Below are positions 36,439 through 45,618 of a stretch of 64,000 bases of DNA, one piece after another. Under the pieces are notes generated by a model. The model was not told where the DNA came from and ran no database searches. It saw only the letters and a program-made list of their open reading frames with translations. The position numbers and the translations under genes are program-made. Origin of the DNA: Rhizobiaceae bacterium CPCC 101076 (GTDB lineage: Bacteria > Pseudomonadota > Alphaproteobacteria > Rhizobiales > Methylopilaceae); the NCBI GenBank assembly GCA_003347645.1, contig QDFX01000001.1, positions 248,001-312,000 of the forward strand. The letters are read 5' to 3'. The stretch's first letter is position 1, and the number at the start of each line of letters is the position of its first letter.

Positions 36439-37854
36439 ATGAACCCGTCTTACGTCTCGACTCGCGGCGAAGCGCCCGAACTGGGCTTTCTGGATGTCCT
36501 TCTGGCCGGCCTCGCCCGCGATGGCGGACTCTATGTGCCGTCCGAATGGCCGCATCTCTCCGCTGAAACCATCGAAAGCTTTGCCGGCGCGCCCTATGCG
36601 GCAGTCGCCGAGGCCGTGATCTCGCCCTTCGTCGGCGATGCCTTCGCGCCGGCCGACCTTCGCTCGATGATCGACGAAGCCTATGCCAATTTCCGTCATC
36701 CGGCGGTGGCGCCGCTTGTCCAGACCGGCACGAACAGCTTCGTGCTCGAGCTCTTCCACGGCCCGACCCTGGCCTTCAAGGACGTGGCGATGCAGCTCTT
36801 GGCGCGGATGATGGACCGTGCGCTGATGCTGCGCGGTGAGCGGGCGACGATTGTCGGCGCCACTTCGGGCGATACCGGCGGCGCGGCCATCGAGGCGTTC
36901 CGCACCTGCGAGCGGGTCGATGTCATCATCCTGTTCCCGCACGGCCGCGTTTCGGACGTCCAGCGCCGCCAGATGACGACGGTCGATGCACCGAACGTTC
37001 ACGCCGTGGCGGTCGAAGGGAACTTCGACGACTGTCAGGCGCTCGTGAAGGCAATGTTCAACGACCACCGTTTCCGTGACGGCCAGAAGCTTGCGGCGGT
37101 CAATTCGATCAACTGGGCGCGCATCCTCGCCCAGGTGGTCTACTACTTCACCTCGGCGGTCGCGCTCGGCGCCCCGCATCGCCCTGTTTCGTTCGTCGTT
37201 CCGACAGGCAATTTCGGCGATGTCTTCGCCGGCTGGGTCGCCAAGCGAATGGGCCTGCCGATCGAGCGCCTGGTCGTCGCCACCAATTCGAACGACATCC
37301 TCGCCCGCACCATCGAGACAGGCCGCTGCGAGGTGAAGGGCGTCCATCCGACGACCTCGCCCAGCATGGACATCCAGGTCTCGTCGAACTTCGAACGTCT
37401 CGTCTTCGAGGCCGAGGGTCGCGATCCCGCTGCCGTGCGCCGCCACATGGCCTCGCTCGGCCAGGCCGGTGCTTTTACGCTAGGCAATACGCCGCTCGCC
37501 GCCATTCGTGGCGAGTTCGACGCCGGACGGGCGAACGAGACGGAGACGTCCGAGACGATGCGCCGTCTGCTGCGCGAGAGTGGTTATCTTTCCGATCCGC
37601 ACACGGCGGTCGCCTTATCGGTCTCGCAGCGTCTTGCCGGCGATCCGGAAGTGCCGCGCGTCGTTCTCGGCACCGCGCACCCGGCGAAGTTCCCCGACGC
37701 CGTGATTGCGGCGACGGGCGAGCATCCCGACCTGCCGGAGCATGTCGCCCACATCATGCAGGGCGCCGAGCGGATGACCGTGTTGCCCAACGATCTCGTC
37801 ACGATCCAGGCTTTCGTCGCCGAGAAATCGCGCGCCTCTCTGGAGGTCGTGTGA
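36439..37854 (+). CDS. thrC: Threonine synthase
   Basis: A 471-residue PLP enzyme that converts O-phosphohomoserine to threonine. The N-terminus (YVSTRGEAPELGFLDVLLAGLARDGGLYVP) is that of the long proteobacterial type; the PLP Lys lies in GPTLAFKDVAMQLLARMM (about residues 110-127) and the phosphate-binding loop in VGATSGDTGGAAIEAF (about 140-155). GTG 36436 is one codon upstream of the chosen ATG. The stop overlaps the GTG start of the following M16 gene. thrB lies about 8 kb away on the other strand. Confidence 0.96.
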   Translation: MNPSYVSTRGEAPELGFLDVLLAGLARDGGLYVPSEWPHLSAETIESFAGAPYAAVAEAVISPFVGDAFAPADLRSMIDEAYANFRHPAVAPLVQTGTNSFVLELFHGPTLAFKDVAMQLLARMMDRALMLRGERATIVGATSGDTGGAAIEAFRTCERVDVIILFPHGRVSDVQRRQMTTVDAPNVHAVAVEGNFDDCQALVKAMFNDHRFRDGQKLAAVNSINWARILAQVVYYFTSAVALGAPHRPVSFVVPTGNFGDVFAGWVAKRMGLPIERLVVATNSNDILARTIETGRCEVKGVHPTTSPSMDIQVSSNFERLVFEAEGRDPAAVRRHMASLGQAGAFTLGNTPLAAIRGEFDAGRANETETSETMRRLLRESGYLSDPHTAVALSVSQRLAGDPEVPRVVLGTAHPAKFPDAVIAATGEHPDLPEHVAHIMQGAERMTVLPNDLVTIQAFVAEKSRASLEVV

Positions 37855-39125
37855 GCGTCGAAGTCACCGTCCTCTCGAATGGACTGACCGTCGCCACCGA
37901 TACGATGACGGGCATCGGCACCGCCGCCGTCAGCGTCACCTTCGGCGCGGGCGCGCGTAGCGAGGCGGAGAGCGAGCACGGCCTTGCTCATCTCCTCGAA
38001 CACATGGCCTTCAAGGGCACGAAGCGGCGCACCGCGATCCAGATCGCCGAGGAGATCGAGGAGGTCGGCGGCGATCTCAACGCCGCGACCGGCGTCGAGC
38101 AGACTTCATACGACGCACGGGTGCTGAAGGCGGACATTCCGCTGGCGCTCGACATGCTGTCGGACATCCTGACCCAGCCGCTGTTTGCGGAAGACGAACT
38201 CGCTCGCGAGAAGGGCGTCATCCTTCAGGAGATCGGCGCGGTCGAGGACACGCCGGAAGACCTCGTCCACGACCTCGTCCAGACGGTGGCGTATGGTGGA
38301 CAGGCCCTCGGCCGTCCGATCCTCGGTACGCCGAAATCGGTGAAGGCGCTCGATCGGGCGGCGATCAGCGGATTTCTCGGCCGCCATTATCGGGCGCCGC
38401 GCGGTGTCGTCACCGCGGCCGGTGCCGTGAACCATGAGGAGATCGTCAAACTCGCCGGCGACCTTCTCGGTGATCTCGGAAGCGAGGCCGGCCCGCACGC
38501 CCCGCTCGCGCAGTGGACCGGCGGCGATATCCGCCAGAAGCGGGACGACGAGCAGGCTCATCTGGTTTTGGCCTTCCCGGGCAAGGCGATGGCCGACGAC
38601 GATGCATTCGCGCTCCAGATATTCGCCAACGTGCTCGGCGGCGGCATGTCCTCCCGCCTGTTCCAGGAGGTCCGTGAGAAGCGGGGCCTCGTCTATTCGA
38701 TCCAGGCCTTCCATTGGGCGTTCTCGGACACCGGCCTGTTCGGCATCTATGCCGGAACCGGCGAGGATGACCTCGATGAATTGATGCCGGTCACGCTCGA
38801 CGAACTTGCCGGAGCCGCGCAAAATACGACGGAGCGCGAGATCGCCCGTGCGAAGGCACAGATGCGGATGAGCCTCGAACTCGCCCGCGAGCAGCCGACC
38901 TCGCGGTCCGAGCGTCTGTCACGGCAGATCCTCGTTCTCGGCCGTCCCGTGCCGGGAGAAGAGATTCTCGCGCTGCTCGATGCCGTGACCGTCGAGGATG
39001 TTCGCCGCGTCGGACTGGAGACGATTTCGGCCCGGCCGGCGCTTGCAGCGGTCGGCCCGATCTCCAGGCTGATGCCGCCTGAGCGGATTTCCGAGCGCCT
39101 CGGCGCTCCAGCCTACGCTGCCTGA
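37851..39125 (+). CDS. M16 family metallopeptidase, processing-peptidase type
   Basis: A 424-residue M16B peptidase without a signal peptide. It has the complete zinc site HLLEH at residues 47-51 with the second Glu further on (EEIGAVEDTPEDLVHD region), and the R/Y segment GGGMSSRLFQEVREKRGLVYSI in its second half. It therefore resembles the mitochondrial processing peptidase beta subunit and can act alone, unlike the pair at 15-17.8 kb. It begins with GTG overlapping the thrC stop and is followed 2 bases later by a GNAT gene. Confidence 0.9.
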   Translation: MSVEVTVLSNGLTVATDTMTGIGTAAVSVTFGAGARSEAESEHGLAHLLEHMAFKGTKRRTAIQIAEEIEEVGGDLNAATGVEQTSYDARVLKADIPLALDMLSDILTQPLFAEDELAREKGVILQEIGAVEDTPEDLVHDLVQTVAYGGQALGRPILGTPKSVKALDRAAISGFLGRHYRAPRGVVTAAGAVNHEEIVKLAGDLLGDLGSEAGPHAPLAQWTGGDIRQKRDDEQAHLVLAFPGKAMADDDAFALQIFANVLGGGMSSRLFQEVREKRGLVYSIQAFHWAFSDTGLFGIYAGTGEDDLDELMPVTLDELAGAAQNTTEREIARAKAQMRMSLELAREQPTSRSERLSRQILVLGRPVPGEEILALLDAVTVEDVRRVGLETISARPALAAVGPISRLMPPERISERLGAPAYAA

Positions 39126-39127
39126 CC

Positions 39128-39712
39128 ATGGCCTTCCTCCGGGCACTCTCCGACGAACAGGAGCCGGTTCTGAGAGGCGAGGGGGTGACGTTGCGCCCGC
39201 CGGCCGGAGGTGATTTCGAGGAATGGTCGGATTTGCGCGGGCGGTCCCGTGCCTTCCTGAAACCTTGGGAGCCGATTTGGCCCGCCGACGACCTGACCCG
39301 TTCGGCCTTCCGCCGTCGCCTGCGCCGTTATGCCGACGAGCGTCGTTCCGACAGCGCGTATTGCTTCTTCGTCTTCGGCAGCGAATCCAGCCTTCTGCTC
39401 GGCGGGCTGACACTTTCCAACATCCGCCGCGGTGTCGCCCAGTCCTGTACTCTCGGTTACTGGATGGGCGAGCAGTTCGCCGGCAAGGGTCACATGACGG
39501 CTGCCGTGCGTGCCGTCGTTCCGTTTGTTTTCGACCGCCTGGCGCTTCGCCGCATCGAGGCCGCCTGCCTGCCGACGAATACCGCCTCGATCCGGCTTCT
39601 GGAGAAAGTCGGCTTCGTCCGCGAGGGTTATGCGCGCCAATATCTGTGTATTGATGGAATTTGGCAGGACCATCTTCTTTTTGCCCTTCTCAGGGACGAT
39701 GGGTTGCGCTGA
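39128..39712 (+). CDS. GNAT family N-acetyltransferase, RimJ/RimL type
   Basis: A 194-residue acetyltransferase. The acetyl-CoA-binding region is LGYWMGEQFAGKGHMTAAVRAVVPFVFDRLALRRIEAACLPTNTASIRLLEKVGFVREG (about residues 114-172), typical of enzymes that acetylate N-termini of ribosomal proteins such as S5 (RimJ). The N-terminal VTLRPPAGGDFEEWSDLRGRSRAFLKPWEP is also RimJ-like. The exact substrate is not certain. It is the last gene of the run that begins with ctaC or thrC. Confidence 0.87.
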   Translation: MAFLRALSDEQEPVLRGEGVTLRPPAGGDFEEWSDLRGRSRAFLKPWEPIWPADDLTRSAFRRRLRRYADERRSDSAYCFFVFGSESSLLLGGLTLSNIRRGVAQSCTLGYWMGEQFAGKGHMTAAVRAVVPFVFDRLALRRIEAACLPTNTASIRLLEKVGFVREGYARQYLCIDGIWQDHLLFALLRDDGLR

Positions 39713-39841
39713 TCTGGCGGGATGCGCCAGCTTGCCGAGCGTTCGGCCTGGGGCTACGGAAGTTACGTGGTGCGTTGTGCCGCGAAGGGGGTTCACGGTT
39801 TGCGAGTTCGTGCGGGCCGTGAATCAGGGGAGATTGGCGTT

Positions 39842-42787
39842 TTGAATCTCGTCCGGAGGGCCGTGTGCGCCCTCCTCATCCTGTTCGGCGTGTTTGCCGC
39901 CGGCGGCCCCGCCGCCGCGCTGGAGCCGATTGTCGTGCCACCCGATCGCGGCGCGATCGATCTGACGCGCGTCGTCGAACGGTTCACCAGCGAGGGCGAT
40001 CGCGTCCAGGTGACGACGGCGCCGGGTGCCGACGGCGTCGTGCGCCGTATCGAGGTGCGCGGCCACGCGGAGGGCCGGACCAATTGGGCGCTGTTCGCAC
40101 TGACCAACACCTCGGACGACCAGATCGACCGGGTGCTCGTCGCGCCGCATTACCGGCTCGTCGGCTCGGGCGTGATCTGGCCGGACCTCGGCTCGCGCCG
40201 CATCGTCGACGTCACCGCGAGCCAGGGTTTCCGTCCGGAGCGCGAGCCAAGCAGCGACGCCGACATCTTCCTGATCACGCTCGACCCCGGCGCGACCGTC
40301 ACCTTCGTGGCCGAGCTGTCGTCGCCGACCTTGCCTCAACTCCATCTGTGGGACCCGGATTCCTACAAGGACAGCGTCAACGACCTGACCCTCTACAAGG
40401 GCATTGTCATCGGTATTTCCGGCCTGATGGCGCTGATTCTGACCATCGTCTTCGTGGTCAAGGGTTCGACCATGTTCCCGGCCTCCGGCGCGCTGGCCTG
40501 GGCGGTGCTCTGCTGGCTGTCGATCGATTTCGGCTTCTGGCACAAGATCTTCAATCTCGGCGTCGGCGAGGACCACGTCTACCGTGCGGGCGCCGAGGCC
40601 ACGCTTGCGGCGACGCTCATCGTCTTCCTCGTCGCTTACCTCAATCTCAATCGCTGGCACGTCCGCTTCGCCCATATCGCGGGCGTCTGGCTGATCGGTC
40701 TATGCGCCCTCGTCGGCATCGCGCTGATCGACGCGCCGGTTGCGGCCGGCATCGCGCGTATCTCGCTCGTCCTCGTCGCCGTTCTCGGCTTCGGCGTCGT
40801 GGTCTGGCTGGCGCTGCACAATTTTGACCGCGCGGTCATGCTCATCCCGACCTGGTTCCTGCTGCTGGCCTGGGTGGCCGCGGCGGGCTTCACCGTATCT
40901 GGCGTGCTGCAGAACGACATGGTCGCGCCGGCCCTCGTCGGCGGCCTCGTCCTGATCGTGCTGCTGATAGGTTTCACCGTCATGCAGCATGCCTTCGCGG
41001 GCGCGGGTCTGGCCCATGGTCTCGGTTCCGATCTCGAACGCCGTGCTCTCGCGGTCACCGGCTCGGGCGATCTCGTCTGGGACTGGGACGTGTCGGCCGA
41101 CAAGATTCATGTCACCCCGGAATTCGAGCATCTGCTCGGCCTGAAGAAGGGCGACCTCCACGGTTCGGCAGCGACCTGGCTCGACGTGCTACACCCGGCC
41201 GACCGTGACCGGTTTCGCGCCGCGCTCGACATGATCGTCACCGAACGGCGCGGCAAGATCTCGGAGCAGTTCCGCTTCCGCGCGCAGGACGGCCATTACC
41301 ACTGGATGCTTCTGCGCGTCCGCCCGGTCATCGCCGCGCATGGCGAAGTCACCCGCTGCGTCGGAACCCTGATCGACATCACCGATTCCAAGGCTTCCGA
41401 GGAACGCCTGCTGCACAATGCGGTGCACGACAACCTCACCGGCCTGCCGAACCGCCGTCTCTTCCTTGATCGCGTCGAGAGCGCGCTGTCCTTTGCTGCA
41501 GCCGACGAGAGGGTTCGCCCGACGATCCTCATTATCAATCTCGACGGCTTCAAGAAGATCAACGAGAGCGTCGGTCTGACCGTTGGCGACACGCTGCTCC
41601 TGACACTCGTCCGCCGCCTCGGCCGTCATCTCCGCGCCCAGGACGTGCTGGCTCGTCTCGGTGGCGACCAGTTCGGCATCCTGCTGCTCTCCGAGCGGGA
41701 AGGGCCGCGCATTTCGGCTTTCGCCGATACCGTGCGTAAGACGATCTCATCGCCGATCAGCTTCTCCGGCCGCGATATCGTCATCACCGGATCGATCGGT
41801 CTGGCGATGTCCGAACCGAGGACACCGATCACTTGCGAGGACCTCGTCCGCAATGCCGAGGTCGCGATGTTCCACGCCAAGCGGCTCGGCGGCGATCATA
41901 TCGAGATCTTCAAGCCGACCATGCGGACGGCGAAGACCGACCGGCTTCTGGTCGAGGGCGAGCTTCGCCGCGCGCTGGAGCGCGAGGAGCTTCGCGTCCT
42001 CTATCAGCCGATCGTGCGCCTGGAAGACCGCCATATTGTCGGCTTCGAGGCGGTGCTGCGCTGGGATCACCCGCGCTACAGCCGCCGCCCCGCCGCCGAA
42101 TTCCTGGCGATCGCCGAGGAGACCGGGCTCATCGTCGATTTCAGCCTGTTCGCGCTGGACCGCGCGTCGAGGCAGCTGTCGCTCTGGCAGCGCAAGGTGC
42201 CGGTCGAGCCGCCGCTGTTCGTGACGGTAGGCCTGCCGGGCAAGCAGTTCGAGCGTCAGGATCTAATCCAGGACGTGAAGACCGTCCTCTCGCGCACTGT
42301 CCTCGCGCGCGGCTCGCTGAAGCTCGAACTGTCCGAGAACCTCGTCATCCAGAATCCCGAGCGCGCCTCCTATATGCTGGAGAAGCTGCGCGATCTCGGT
42401 GTCGGCCTCGCGCTCGACGATTTCGGCACCGGCCATGCGAGCCTGGCCTATCTCGAGCGTTTCGCCTTCGACGTCGTGAAGATGGACCGCAGCTTCCTGC
42501 GCCAGCAGAGCAAGATGCACCGCGTCGCGATCCTGCGCTCGATGATCCAGCTCGGCCGAGAACTCGGCCTCGACGTTATCGCAGAAGGTGCCGAGACGGA
42601 TTCCGATGCGGTCGAGCTCTACCACCTCGGCTGCCAGTTCGCTCAGGGCACGGCCTTTGGCGATCCGATGACGGCGGAAGCGGCAGAGAAGCTGCTCGGC
42701 ATCGTGCCCGAGGCGTCGTCGCCGATGTCGAGCGTCCGCCGCGCCATGATGAACGTGGCGCGCCCGCAGGCTTCGTCTTCGTCCTAG
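39842..42787 (+). CDS. Membrane PAS-GGDEF-EAL protein with degenerate active-site motifs
   Basis: Layout of the 981 residues: a signal peptide (NLVRRAVCALLILFGVFAAGGPAAAL), a periplasmic region of about 170 residues resembling a 7TMR-DISM sensor, seven or so hydrophobic segments (about residues 175-390), a PAS domain (about 400-525), a GGDEF domain (about 530-690) and an EAL domain (about 715-955). The GGDEF signature is GGDQF (607-611). In the EAL domain the first motif is EAVLRW and the usual Asn of the VNLS motif is Gly (TVGLPGKQF), whereas LDDFGTG, KMDRSF and EGAET are kept. The TTG start at 39842 is chosen because GGGGAG lies about 9 bases upstream and the signal peptide begins there; the frame stays open to an ATG at 39722. 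Confidence 0.92.
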   Translation: MNLVRRAVCALLILFGVFAAGGPAAALEPIVVPPDRGAIDLTRVVERFTSEGDRVQVTTAPGADGVVRRIEVRGHAEGRTNWALFALTNTSDDQIDRVLVAPHYRLVGSGVIWPDLGSRRIVDVTASQGFRPEREPSSDADIFLITLDPGATVTFVAELSSPTLPQLHLWDPDSYKDSVNDLTLYKGIVIGISGLMALILTIVFVVKGSTMFPASGALAWAVLCWLSIDFGFWHKIFNLGVGEDHVYRAGAEATLAATLIVFLVAYLNLNRWHVRFAHIAGVWLIGLCALVGIALIDAPVAAGIARISLVLVAVLGFGVVVWLALHNFDRAVMLIPTWFLLLAWVAAAGFTVSGVLQNDMVAPALVGGLVLIVLLIGFTVMQHAFAGAGLAHGLGSDLERRALAVTGSGDLVWDWDVSADKIHVTPEFEHLLGLKKGDLHGSAATWLDVLHPADRDRFRAALDMIVTERRGKISEQFRFRAQDGHYHWMLLRVRPVIAAHGEVTRCVGTLIDITDSKASEERLLHNAVHDNLTGLPNRRLFLDRVESALSFAAADERVRPTILIINLDGFKKINESVGLTVGDTLLLTLVRRLGRHLRAQDVLARLGGDQFGILLLSEREGPRISAFADTVRKTISSPISFSGRDIVITGSIGLAMSEPRTPITCEDLVRNAEVAMFHAKRLGGDHIEIFKPTMRTAKTDRLLVEGELRRALEREELRVLYQPIVRLEDRHIVGFEAVLRWDHPRYSRRPAAEFLAIAEETGLIVDFSLFALDRASRQLSLWQRKVPVEPPLFVTVGLPGKQFERQDLIQDVKTVLSRTVLARGSLKLELSENLVIQNPERASYMLEKLRDLGVGLALDDFGTGHASLAYLERFAFDVVKMDRSFLRQQSKMHRVAILRSMIQLGRELGLDVIAEGAETDSDAVELYHLGCQFAQGTAFGDPMTAEAAEKLLGIVPEASSPMSSVRRAMMNVARPQASSSS

Positions 42788-42805
42788 TGCGCGCGGGCGA
42801 AGCCC

Positions 42806-42926
42806 GTCGCGAGAACCGGGACCCAGCGTTCCTCGCGGCGAAGCCGAACTTTAGCTATAGAGCGCCTGCGGCGCACTGATGCGCTGGACCCCGGATCGGC
42901 GTGCGCTTTGCGTACTTGTCCAGGGG
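42806..42926. repeat. Palindromic intergenic sequence between the convergent GGDEF-EAL and yqgE genes
   Basis: The gap holds GGACCCCGGATC (42886-42897) and the imperfect reverse complement TTGTCCAGGGGAC (42916 on), flanked by further hairpins such as CGCGAGAACCGGGACCCAGCGTTCCTCGCG. It looks like a second, different family of Hyphomicrobiales intergenic repeat and may terminate both genes. I see only this copy in the window. Confidence 0.45.
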
Positions 42927-42931
42927 ACGTA

Positions 42932-43543
42932 CTAGGCGTGGCCTGCCACCGACGACAGCATGGCCGGATCGATCCCGATCTTGCGCAACGCGCGCTCGTA
43001 GCGGCTCTCGACGGGCGTATGGAAGATCAGCTGCGAGTCCGCGGGGCAGTTGAGCCAGCCATTCGCCTGAATCTCGGTTTCGAGCTGCCCCGGCGCCCAG
43101 CCGGCATAGCCGAGCGCGAGCACGGCCGAGGTCGGCCCTTCGCCGCTCGCGATCGCCTTCAAGATGTCGAGAGTTGCGGTCAGCGAGATGCTTTCGTCGA
43201 TCGGCAGCGTCGAATTCTCGATGAAGAAGTCGGCCGAGTGCAGGACGAAGCCGCGCCCCGTTTCGACCGGGCCTCCCTTGAGCACCGATATTGTGTCGGC
43301 ATTGGCGGGAAGGCGGATCGAGTCGTTCTCGGGAATGACGTCGAGCTGGACAAGCAGATCGTGGAAATTGAGATTTGGCGCCAGCTGATTGACGATGATA
43401 CCCATCGCTCCTTCAGCAGAATGGGCGCAGAGATAGATGACAGAGCGGGAGAAGCGATCGTCCAACATCCCGGGCATCGCGACGATCAATTGACCGTCGA
43501 GATAACCTTCCCCGGACACTGATCTCGATCCTGCCGGAATCAT
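42932..43543 (-). CDS. YqgE/AlgH family protein
   Basis: A 203-residue single-domain protein: [41 protein letters not shown] near the start, [14 protein letters not shown], and [22 protein letters not shown] late are family hallmarks. The family (AlgH in Pseudomonas, YqgE elsewhere) is widespread, often linked to yqgF or transcription, but without a defined activity. I use the ATG at 43543; in-frame ATGs at 43561 and 43597 would run into the leader of the divergent gene and have no better ribosome-binding site. Confidence 0.88.
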   Translation of the reverse strand: MIPAGSRSVSGEGYLDGQLIVAMPGMLDDRFSRSVIYLCAHSAEGAMGIIVNQLAPNLNFHDLLVQLDVIPENDSIRLPANADTISVLKGGPVETGRGFVLHSADFFIENSTLPIDESISLTATLDILKAIASGEGPTSAVLALGYAGWAPGQLETEIQANGWLNCPADSQLIFHTPVESRYERALRKIGIDPAMLSSVAGHA

Positions 43544-43657
43544 ACCTACGAGTGTAGGCATGATATGTGCGCTTTGAAAGGCATCCCAATCGGCCATGAT
43601 CCATTACTCACGTTCTTGTGGCAGGCCCGCCATCTGTTTCGTGGTAAGGGCCGCCTC

Positions 43658-44506
43658 ATGATCAACCGTCGTACTGTGCTAACGGCTGCGGTCGCTGCAC
43701 TGTTCCTCTTCGCGCCTATGGAAATCGTTCTGGCTGGTGCGGGGGTTTCGCCCTGGGCGGAGGACAACGGCGGCAAAGTTCGCCTCGTTGTGGGAAAGCC
43801 CGCCGCCGATGGCTCGCTTCGGGCAGGGATCGAGATCCGGCTGGAGCCCGGCTGGAAGACCTATTGGAGTAATCCCGGTGCCTCCGGAATGGCGCCGCGC
43901 TTCGACTGGGCCGGATCGGAAAATCTCGCCGAAGTCCGAGTGCTATGGCCTGTGCCGAAGACATTCATGGACGGGAAATCGGAGGCCGCCGGCTATTCGG
44001 GAACGGTCGTCCTGCCGGTCGTCATCAAGCCGGCCGATGCCGGGAAACAGGTTGATCTGAAGCTGACGCTGGACTTCGGCCTCTGCAAGGAACTCTGCGT
44101 GCCGGCGCATGCCGAGCTTGCTTTGCCGGTCTCCGGAAGCAGTCCCGTCGATGCTCTGGCGGCAGCCCAAGTCACCGGCTTCGAAAGCCGTGTACCGACA
44201 CCGGTCGGGGTCGGGCAGGGGGGCGACCTGTCGTTCGCAAAAGTCGATCGCGATCCGGCTCAGCCTTCACTTGAAGTTCATGTTAACCATGCAAGTGGCT
44301 TGGAAATAACGGAATTATTCGCCGATGCAGGTGGTGCGGGTCAGGTCCAGCCACTTCAAGCGGACGCGAACGCGGAAAACATCCGCCGCTTCCGCGTCAG
44401 CTGGCGTGCGTCTGCCAAGCCCTCGTTCGTCGATCTCGTGGCCGTATCCGGCAATCGCGCAATCGCGACCCGTATCGCCCTCGACGGGTCATCGTTGACG
44501 CCTTAA
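43658..44506 (+). CDS. Exported protein with DsbD N-terminal-like (PF11412) domain
   Basis: A 282-residue protein with a signal peptide (INRRTVLTAAVAALFLFAPMEIVLAGA). The mature part has the DsbD alpha-domain pattern: KVRLVVGKPAADGSLRAGIEIRLEPGWKTYWSNPGASGMAPRFDW and LDFGLCKELCVPAHAELAL, where CxxxC could be the reducible pair. Unlike full DsbD it lacks the membrane and thioredoxin parts, so it may accept electrons from a separate membrane protein. ATG 43658 is preceded by AAGGG at a good distance; the longer ORF from 43565 overlaps the divergent yqgE leader. Confidence 0.85.
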   Translation: MINRRTVLTAAVAALFLFAPMEIVLAGAGVSPWAEDNGGKVRLVVGKPAADGSLRAGIEIRLEPGWKTYWSNPGASGMAPRFDWAGSENLAEVRVLWPVPKTFMDGKSEAAGYSGTVVLPVVIKPADAGKQVDLKLTLDFGLCKELCVPAHAELALPVSGSSPVDALAAAQVTGFESRVPTPVGVGQGGDLSFAKVDRDPAQPSLEVHVNHASGLEITELFADAGGAGQVQPLQADANAENIRRFRVSWRASAKPSFVDLVAVSGNRAIATRIALDGSSLTP

Positions 44507-44571
44507 GTAAGCTTCACGCCGCACTTTCGTGCGGTCCCGCCCCATCCCAAGAAGACACAGTGAGGCCAATC

Positions 44572-45057
44572 ATGGCGATCAAAGCCGGCGACAAGATACC
44601 CGAAGCCACCTTTGCGGTGATGGGCCCGGAGGGCCCGGCCAAAAAGACCACGGACGAGGTCTTCAAGGGCAAGAAGGTCGTGCTGTTCGCAGTTCCGGGC
44701 GCGTTCACGCCGTCCTGCCACAAGAACCACCTGCCGAGCTACGTCCAGAACTACGATGCGCTGAAGGCCAAGGGCGTCGACACGATCATCGTGACCGGCG
44801 TCAACGACGTCTTCGTTCAGGACGCCTGGATCAAGGCTTCGGGCGCCGAGGGCAAAATTGAGGCGCTCGCCGACGGTTCGGCCGATTTCGCCAAGGCGAT
44901 GGGTCTCGACATCGATCTGGGCAAGGCCGGTCTCGGCATCCGCTCGCAGCGTTATGCCGCGATCGTCGAGGACGGCGTGGTGAAGTGGATCGATGTGGAA
45001 GACGCTCCGCCGAAGACCGACAAGTCCAAGGCCGAGAACGTTCTTCAGCATCTGTGA
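44572..45057 (+). CDS. Peroxiredoxin, Prx5 type
   Basis: A 161-residue thiol peroxidase. The peroxidatic Cys lies in VPGAFTPSCHKNHLPSYV (about residues 39-56, the PxxxTxxC motif), after the KAGDKIPEATF N-terminus, and GVNDVFVQDAW is also typical. It reduces H2O2 and alkyl hydroperoxides, normally with glutathione/glutaredoxin or thioredoxin. It stands 65 bases after the DsbD-N-like gene. GTG 44560 is an in-frame alternative, but GTGAGG there looks more like the ribosome-binding site of ATG 44572. Confidence 0.92.
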   Translation: MAIKAGDKIPEATFAVMGPEGPAKKTTDEVFKGKKVVLFAVPGAFTPSCHKNHLPSYVQNYDALKAKGVDTIIVTGVNDVFVQDAWIKASGAEGKIEALADGSADFAKAMGLDIDLGKAGLGIRSQRYAAIVEDGVVKWIDVEDAPPKTDKSKAENVLQHL

Positions 45058-45063
45058 GTTCTT

Positions 45064-45156
45064 GCCTCTCCCAAGGGGAGAGGTCGAGTCGCGGCGGAGC
45101 CGCGACCGGGTGAGGGGTAAGGCCTATCGAGAGGGCATATCCCTCACCCGCTGAGG
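45064..45156 (-). repeat. Dispersed palindromic intergenic element, copy D (diverged)
   Basis: Contains CCTCTCCCAAGGGGAGAGG, then TCGAGTCGCGG-N5-CCGCGAC and GGGTGAGGG, in the same order as copy C, and ends with CCCTCACCCGCTGAGGG. Positions further right have diverged. It lies between the convergent peroxiredoxin and rnhA genes and ends 4 bases before the rnhA stop codon. Confidence 0.7.
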
Positions 45157-45159
45157 GGG

Positions 45160-45618
45160 TTACCCCCGCGCCGCCTTGAACGGCGCCATGCCTTCGCGGG
45201 CCAGTTCGTCCGCCCGCTCGTTCTCGTCATGGCCGGCATGACCCTTGACCCAGTGCCAGGCCACATCGTGCCTGGCGATCAGCTTGTCGAGCTCCTGCCA
45301 GAGGTCCTGGTTCTTCACCTGCTTCTTGTCCGCCGTCTTCCAGCCGTTGCGCTTCCAGCCCTGCAGCCAGCCGGTGACGCCGCCGCGCAGATACTGGCTG
45401 TCGGTATGTACGTCGACCGCACAGGGACGAGTGAGGGCTTCCAGCGCGCGGATGGCCGCCAGAAGCTCCATCCGATTGTTCGTGGTCAGCGCCTCGCCGC
45501 CGCGAAGCTCCTTGTCGCTCTCACCATAGCGAAGGATCGCGCCCCAGCCGCCTGGTCCCGGATTTCCCGAGCAGGCACCGTCGGTCCAGATCTGGACGCG
45601 GGCGCTCAAGGCGTCCAC
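45160..45618 (-). CDS. rnhA: Ribonuclease HI
   Basis: Degrades RNA in RNA-DNA hybrids. The 152-residue product has all four acidic catalytic residues: Asp13 in [17 protein letters not shown], Glu51 in NNRMEL, Asp73 in [10 protein letters not shown], and the late Asp in [16 protein letters not shown]. The true start is GTG 45618 or TTG 45609; the TTG overlaps the thrB stop as TTGA, so coupling to thrB is likely. The much longer open frame upstream lies antisense-free within thrB but in another frame and is not real. Confidence 0.95.
   Translation of the reverse strand: MDALSARVQIWTDGACSGNPGPGGWGAILRYGESDKELRGGEALTTNNRMELLAAIRALEALTRPCAVDVHTDSQYLRGGVTGWLQGWKRNGWKTADKKQVKNQDLWQELDKLIARHDVAWHWVKGHAGHDENERADELAREGMAPFKAARG

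Noticed and set aside
43544-43657. Longer N-termini for YqgE (43597) and for the DsbD-N-like protein (43565)
   Set aside because: The two extensions overlap each other on opposite strands and lack ribosome-binding sites; the shorter starts give family-typical N-termini and a real divergent promoter gap.
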